Part shown: positions 29,300 to 33,735 of the stretch, piece after piece
How the letters are laid out: each line of letters begins with the position of its first letter
Position numbering within the stretch: position 1 is the first letter of the stretch
Assembly: GCA_017394205.1 (NCBI GenBank)
Contig: JAFOPS010000001.1
Coordinates: forward strand, 1 to 33,735
Length of the DNA stretch: 33,735 nt
Source: Clostridia bacterium
GTDB taxonomy: Bacteria; Bacillota; Clostridia; Oscillospirales; Butyricicoccaceae
Reading direction: 5' to 3'
Notes under the pieces: model-generated
Told to the model about the DNA's origin: nothing
What the model saw: the letters and a program-made list of their open reading frames with translations, nothing else
Databases searched by the model: none
Translations under genes and position numbers: made by a program

Positions 29300-30457
29300 A
29301 TGCTGCTGATCAAAAACGGACACATCAAGACCATGGCCGGCCCTGACATCGAGAACGGCCGCGTCCTCATCGGCGACGACGGAAAGATCGTTTCCGTCGG
29401 CAAAAAGATCGCCTGTCCCGAGGGGGCGCAGGTCATCGACGCCCAGGGCCGTCTGGTGACCCCCGGCTGCGTAGAGGCCCATTGCCACATCGGTCTGGAT
29501 AACGAAGGCATGGGCTGGGAGGGCCACGATTACAACGAGATCGTCGATCCCATCACGCCCCAGATGCGGGCCATCGATTCCATCAACCCCATGGACGAGG
29601 CCTTCGGCAACGCCCTGCGGGGCGGCGTCACCACCGCCTGCACCGGCCCGGGCAGCGCAAACGTGGTGGGCGGCACCTTCGTCGCCATCAAGCTGGCGGG
29701 CAAGCGGGTGGACGATATGATCGTCAAGGATCCCCTTGCCATGAAATGCGCCTTCGGCGAGAACCCCAAGCGGTGCTACGGCCAGGCAAACGGCCACAAG
29801 GCTCCCATGACCCGCATGGGCGTGGCCGCCCTGCTGCGGGAGCTTCTGTTCAAGACCCGCCGCTATCTGGAGGACAAGGAGGCGGGCAAAAATCCCGCCT
29901 TTGACATGAAGCTGGAGGCCATGATCCCCGTGATCAAGGGCGAGCTCCCTCTGAAAGCCCACGCTCACCGGCACGACGATATCCTCACCTCCGTCCGCAT
30001 CGCCAAGGAGTTCGGCGTGCGTTTGACGCTGGATCACTGCACCGACGGCGCTCTCATCGCCGACGAGCTGGCCAAGGAGGGCTTCCCTGCCTTTGTCGGC
30101 CCCACGCTGGGCGGCAAGAGCAAGATCGAGCTGCAGAACAAGAGCTTCGACACGCCCCGCGTGCTCCACGAAGCCGGGGTGGACATCGCCATCATCACCG
30201 ACGCCCCCGTCATCCCGCTGCAGAATCTTCCCATGTGCGCCGGGCTGGCCGCCAAGGCCGGTCTGCCCATGGAGGAGGCCTGGAAGGCCGTCACCATCAA
30301 CGCTGCCCGTCTAACGGGCATCGGCGACCGGGTGGGCTCGCTGGAGCCCGGCAAGGACGGCGACGTGGTCATCTGGACCGCCGATCCGCTGGTCTATCTC
30401 ACCGGCGAAGCTGCCTGCACCGTGGTCAACGGCAAGATCGTCTATCAGGCCGAATAA
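29300..30457 (+). CDS. amidohydrolase-superfamily metal-dependent hydrolase
   Basis: This 385-residue protein has the amidohydrolase barrel and its composite beta-domain (MLLIKNGHIKTM..., closing with GDVVIWTADPL). Metal residues are His61 and His63 (E-A-H-C-H), His221/223 (K-A-H-A-H-R-H), His246 and Asp301 (ITDAP). It is closest to the imidazolonepropionase/prolidase-like amidohydrolases; the substrate is unknown. AAAGGAG precedes the ATG, which lies four bases after the pth stop, so it is co-transcribed with pth. In B. subtilis the same place between pth and mfd holds a small regulator gene instead. Confidence 0.92.
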   Translation: MLLIKNGHIKTMAGPDIENGRVLIGDDGKIVSVGKKIACPEGAQVIDAQGRLVTPGCVEAHCHIGLDNEGMGWEGHDYNEIVDPITPQMRAIDSINPMDEAFGNALRGGVTTACTGPGSANVVGGTFVAIKLAGKRVDDMIVKDPLAMKCAFGENPKRCYGQANGHKAPMTRMGVAALLRELLFKTRRYLEDKEAGKNPAFDMKLEAMIPVIKGELPLKAHAHRHDDILTSVRIAKEFGVRLTLDHCTDGALIADELAKEGFPAFVGPTLGGKSKIELQNKSFDTPRVLHEAGVDIAIITDAPVIPLQNLPMCAGLAAKAGLPMEEAWKAVTINAARLTGIGDRVGSLEPGKDGDVVIWTADPLVYLTGEAACTVVNGKIVYQAE

Positions 30458-30484
30458 CCCGAATATCCGCATCATTCAACCTTT

Positions 30485-30522
30485 GCCGACACCCCGTTCC
30501 GTCCGGAAACGGGGCGTTCGGC
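30485..30522 (+). repeat. interrupted inverted repeat before mfd
   Basis: GCCGA / TCGGC (outer) and CCCCGTT-CC / GG-A-AACGGGG (inner, one bulge) form a long hairpin in the 102-base gap before mfd. No T run follows, so it is not a typical terminator; it may pause or process the transcript. Confidence 0.5.
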
Positions 30523-30559
30523 GTTGCCCCGATCTCACGAAAAGGAGCGTATTTCCCTC

Positions 30560-33500
30560 ATGGAGCTTCTCTCTCTTCCGAAAAGCCTTCCCGAATATCA
30601 GAAGTTGCTGTCCGCCGCCCGCGGCGGACAGATCGCCTCGGTCTACGGCGTTTCGCCGGTGCACCGCGCCCATCTGGCGGCGGCGCTGTGTGACGATCTG
30701 CCGGGACGCGCCTTCTGCGTCGTGCTGCGGGATGAGCCCGCCGCCCGCGCCTTTGCGGAGGATCTGGCCTCTCTCGGCGGGCCGCCGGCGACCGTTTTGC
30801 CCTGTCGGGATCCGGTTTTCCACAACGTGGAAAGCGTTTCCCACGGCTACGAGCAGCAGCGGCTGGCCGCCCTTTCCGCTCTGCGCACGGGTCAGCGCCG
30901 CGTTTTGTGCGCGCCCGCCGACGCCCTGATGCTCTACACCGTCCCGCCCGAGAAGCTGGAGGAGGCATGCATCCCGCTGGAGGAGGGCGCCTCCGCCCCC
31001 GTGGATGCGGTGGCCGACCGGCTGGTGCTGGCGGGCTATACCCGCTGTGCGCAGGTAGAGGGTCCCGGTCAGTTCGCCCTGCGAGGCGGCATTCTGGACG
31101 TCTTTCCCGCGGGAGACGACGCGCCCCTCCGCGCCGAGTATTTCGGCGATGAGATCGATTCGCTCAGCCGGTTCGATCCCCTGACCCAGCGGCGCACCCG
31201 GCGGATCGAGCGCGCCGTGCTGCTGCCCGTGCGCGAGGTGCTGCCCCAGCTGGCGGACGGCGGCGTCGACGGTCTTGCCGCCGCGCTGGAAAAGCTGGCA
31301 GAGCGCAAAAACTGCCCCGACCCCCTGCGGGCAAATCTCCGTGCCGACGCCGGGCAGCTGACTCAGCTTCGCTCGCTCCCCGCCGCCGACCGCTACCGTT
31401 CTCTGATCTATCCCAAGGCCGCAACGGCCTTTGACTATCTCCCCGCGGATACGGTCTTTCTTTGCTGCGACACCCCCGCCGTGCTGGAATGCGCCGAGGG
31501 CGCCGCCCACCGCCAGGCCGAAGCGCTGGAGCATCTGCTGTCCGAGGGCGTTCTTCCGCCCTCCAAAACCGGCTATTCCATGGACGACCGCCAATTCCGC
31601 GCCGCGCTTTCCGGCGCCGTTTTGCAGCTTGACAGCTTTCTCACCGCCTCGGCCTTTTCCCCCGAGGTGCTGATCCCCTTCCCCGCAAGGCAGCTCTCCG
31701 CCGTCACCGGCGGCTTTGAAAACCTGCTGCGGGACGTGAGCGATTATCTGCATCTGAATTATACCGTCTATCTTCTGGCCGGGGGCGAAGCGCGCGTACA
31801 GAATCTCTGCCGTCTGCTGGAGGAGCAGGAGATCCCCTGCGTCCTCTCGCCGGAGCAGGCCGCGCCCAGGCGGGTGTGCGTGCTGCCCCAGGGGCTGAGC
31901 GCCGGCATGGAATATCCTCCCCTGCGGACGGTCATCCTCTGCGAGGGGCGTCAATCCCGGCGCAAGCCCGCCAAAAAGCGGAGAAGCAGCCGGGACCGCA
32001 TCCAGAGCTTTTCCGACCTGCACCCGGGCGATCTGGTGGTCCACGAGCACCACGGCATCGGCCGCTTCGTGGGCGTCGAGCGCATCCAGGTGGACCGGGT
32101 CTGGCGGGATTATATCAAGATCGCCTACGCCGGGACGGATTTCGTCTTTGTCCCCGCCACCGCGCTGGATCTGGTGAGCAAATACATCGGCTCGGCCGAG
32201 ACCGAGACCGTCCGTCTGGCCAAGCTGGGCACAGGCGCCTGGCAAAAGGCCAAGCAGCGGGCGAAAAAGTCCGCTGCAGATCTGGCGGAGCAGCTTCTCA
32301 AGCTCTATGCCGCCCGGCAAAAGATCGAGGGCTATCCCTTCGCTCCCGACGACGACTGGCAGCGGAGCTTCGAGGAGGCCTTCCCCTATGAAGAGACCGA
32401 GGATCAGCTCCTCTGCGCCCAGGAGATCAAAAAGGACATGGAGCGCCCCGTCCCCATGGACCGGCTGCTGTGCGGCGACGTGGGCTTCGGCAAGACCGAG
32501 GTGGCCTTCCGCGCCGTGATGAAATGCCTGCTCTCCAACAAGCAGGCCGCTATTCTCGTTCCCACCACCGTGCTGGCCCGTCAGCACTATTTCAGCGCGG
32601 TGGAGCGGTTTTCCGGTTACCCCGTAAAGGTAGAGGTGATGAGCCGCCTCCGTACGCCGAAGCAGCAGCAGGAGATCGCCCGCCGGGTCAAGACCGGCCA
32701 GGTGGATCTTTTGATCGGCACTCACCGCATCCTGCAAAAGGACGTGACCTTCAAGGATCTGGGCCTTCTGGTGGTGGACGAGGAGCAGCGCTTCGGCGTG
32801 GCCCACAAGGAGCGCATCAAGCAGATGGCCACGGGCATCGACGTGCTCACCCTCACGGCCACTCCCATCCCCCGCACGCTGAACATGGCCCTTTCCGGCA
32901 TCCGGGACATGAGCGTTCTGGAGGAAGCCCCTCTGGGCCGTCAGCCGGTGCAGACCTTCGTTCTGGAGCAGAACGACGCCGTTTTGCGGGACGCTGTCCG
33001 GCGGGAGCTTTCCCGGGGCGGGCAGGTCTATTACCTCCACAACCGCATCGAGGATATCAGCCGCACGGCGGCGCGGCTCCAGGCCGATTTCCCCGACGCC
33101 TCCGTCGCCGTGGCGCACGGGCGCATGGGTGAGGAGGAGATGAGCGACGTGATGAGCCGCTTTTATCAGGGCGAGATCTCCATCCTGGTGTGCACCACCA
33201 TCATCGAGACCGGCGTGGACGTCCCCAACGTCAACACCCTCATCGTGGAGGACGCCGACCGGATGGGTCTGGCCCAGCTCCATCAGCTCCGCGGCCGGGT
33301 GGGCCGCTCCAGCCGACATGCTTACGCCTATCTCACCTATCGCCGGGGCAAGGCCCTCAGCGAGGTGTCGCAGAAGCGGCTCTCCGCCATCCGCGAGTTT
33401 GCCGAGTTCGGCTCGGGCTTCAAGATCGCCATGCGGGATCTGGAGATCCGGGGCGCGGGCAACGTGCTGGGCGCCGAGCAGAGCGGCCACATGATGGACG

Positions 33501-33735
33501 TGGGCTATGATCTCTATCTTCAGCTCCTGAGCGAGGCCACCGCCGAGCTGCGCGGCGAGGCCCCCGTCCACCGCACCGACTGCGCCGCCGACCTGCTGGT
33601 GTCGGCCAATCTGCCCCAGGGCTATGTTTCCGACGCCGCCACCCGGGTGGATCTTTACCGCCGCATCGCCATGATCACCTCCGAGGAAGACCGGCAGGAC
33701 ATGACCGACGAGCTCATCGACCGCTTCGGCGAGCC
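30560..33735 (+). CDS. mfd: transcription-repair coupling factor Mfd, C-terminus cut by window edge
   Basis: 1058 codons are visible without a stop. The N-terminal UvrB-like damage module shows [20 protein letters not shown] and [18 protein letters not shown]. The RNA-polymerase interaction domain is [20 protein letters not shown]. The translocase has Walker [16 protein letters not shown] in [21 protein letters not shown], and later [20 protein letters not shown] and [17 protein letters not shown]. The last residues enter the TRCF domain; about 100 residues are missing beyond the edge. Mfd removes stalled polymerase and recruits UvrA. AAAGGAG lies about 13 bases before the ATG, slightly far. 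Confidence 0.97.
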   Translation, partial: MELLSLPKSLPEYQKLLSAARGGQIASVYGVSPVHRAHLAAALCDDLPGRAFCVVLRDEPAARAFAEDLASLGGPPATVLPCRDPVFHNVESVSHGYEQQRLAALSALRTGQRRVLCAPADALMLYTVPPEKLEEACIPLEEGASAPVDAVADRLVLAGYTRCAQVEGPGQFALRGGILDVFPAGDDAPLRAEYFGDEIDSLSRFDPLTQRRTRRIERAVLLPVREVLPQLADGGVDGLAAALEKLAERKNCPDPLRANLRADAGQLTQLRSLPAADRYRSLIYPKAATAFDYLPADTVFLCCDTPAVLECAEGAAHRQAEALEHLLSEGVLPPSKTGYSMDDRQFRAALSGAVLQLDSFLTASAFSPEVLIPFPARQLSAVTGGFENLLRDVSDYLHLNYTVYLLAGGEARVQNLCRLLEEQEIPCVLSPEQAAPRRVCVLPQGLSAGMEYPPLRTVILCEGRQSRRKPAKKRRSSRDRIQSFSDLHPGDLVVHEHHGIGRFVGVERIQVDRVWRDYIKIAYAGTDFVFVPATALDLVSKYIGSAETETVRLAKLGTGAWQKAKQRAKKSAADLAEQLLKLYAARQKIEGYPFAPDDDWQRSFEEAFPYEETEDQLLCAQEIKKDMERPVPMDRLLCGDVGFGKTEVAFRAVMKCLLSNKQAAILVPTTVLARQHYFSAVERFSGYPVKVEVMSRLRTPKQQQEIARRVKTGQVDLLIGTHRILQKDVTFKDLGLLVVDEEQRFGVAHKERIKQMATGIDVLTLTATPIPRTLNMALSGIRDMSVLEEAPLGRQPVQTFVLEQNDAVLRDAVRRELSRGGQVYYLHNRIEDISRTAARLQADFPDASVAVAHGRMGEEEMSDVMSRFYQGEISILVCTTIIETGVDVPNVNTLIVEDADRMGLAQLHQLRGRVGRSSRHAYAYLTYRRGKALSEVSQKRLSAIREFAEFGSGFKIAMRDLEIRGAGNVLGAEQSGHMMDVGYDLYLQLLSEATAELRGEAPVHRTDCAADLLVSANLPQGYVSDAATRVDLYRRIAMITSEEDRQDMTDELIDRFGE

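Noticed and set aside
30476..33571. 1031-codon open frame on the minus strand
   Set aside because: It is fully antisense to mfd, which has all family motifs. High GC removes stop codons from the opposite strand, and the translation is low-complexity Gly/Ala/His/Gln-rich with no domain.

Overview
The window reads as chromosomal DNA from a GC-rich, endospore-forming Clostridia-type Firmicute, most like Oscillospiraceae and relatives. The evidence is spmA/spmB, a SigH-like sigma factor, an AbrB-type regulator, the Firmicutes orders rpmH-rnpA-yidD-yidC-jag and glmU-prs-pth-mfd, strong AGGAGG-type ribosome sites and SigA-type promoters. No rRNA, tRNA, CRISPR array, insertion sequence or prophage is visible. 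The family placement is inference; no marker comparison could be run.

Left part (1-9200). The edge holds a truncated, less GC-rich acetyltransferase. A tight minus-strand operon (5088 to 456) then runs PHP phosphatase - ispE - serine hydrolase - DUF3842 - ruvX - nitroreductase - small membrane protein - acetyltransferase, with ATGA overlaps at four junctions. Next come DUF378 and a FabG-like reductase (plus), an unrecognised 157-residue protein, abrB, spmAB (plus) and another acetyltransferase.

Middle (9200-18000, all minus). DUF1858 has its own promoter and terminator. It is followed by trmK - rqcH - alpha/beta hydrolase - DUF402 - tspO, which joins tRNA modification to ribosome rescue. Then come a SigH-like sigma factor with a zinc-ribbon protein, an Lrp/AsnC regulator, and the rpmH-rnpA-yidD-yidC-jag operon behind a near-perfect promoter. 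In many Firmicutes that operon faces dnaA; here it faces a SLOG protein and a cardiolipin synthase.

Right part (18000-33735). After cls come an M20 peptidase, a small unknown protein, and an SDR-rarA pair. Divergent from the SDR is a promoter with two LexA/SOS-like boxes driving an 81-residue membrane protein, with DnaA-box-like repeats just upstream. Then come fragments of decayed genes, a DnaD protein carrying a DnaC-like N-terminal module at its C-terminus but no ATPase domain, and the glmU-prs-pth-(amidohydrolase)-mfd block. Here GlmU has lost a recognisable uridyltransferase domain and Pth appears to start at ATT. mfd runs off the right edge.

The leads most worth following are the SOS-like small membrane protein next to rarA, the DnaD/DnaC-module fusion, the GlmU with only its acetyltransferase half intact, and the ATT start of pth.
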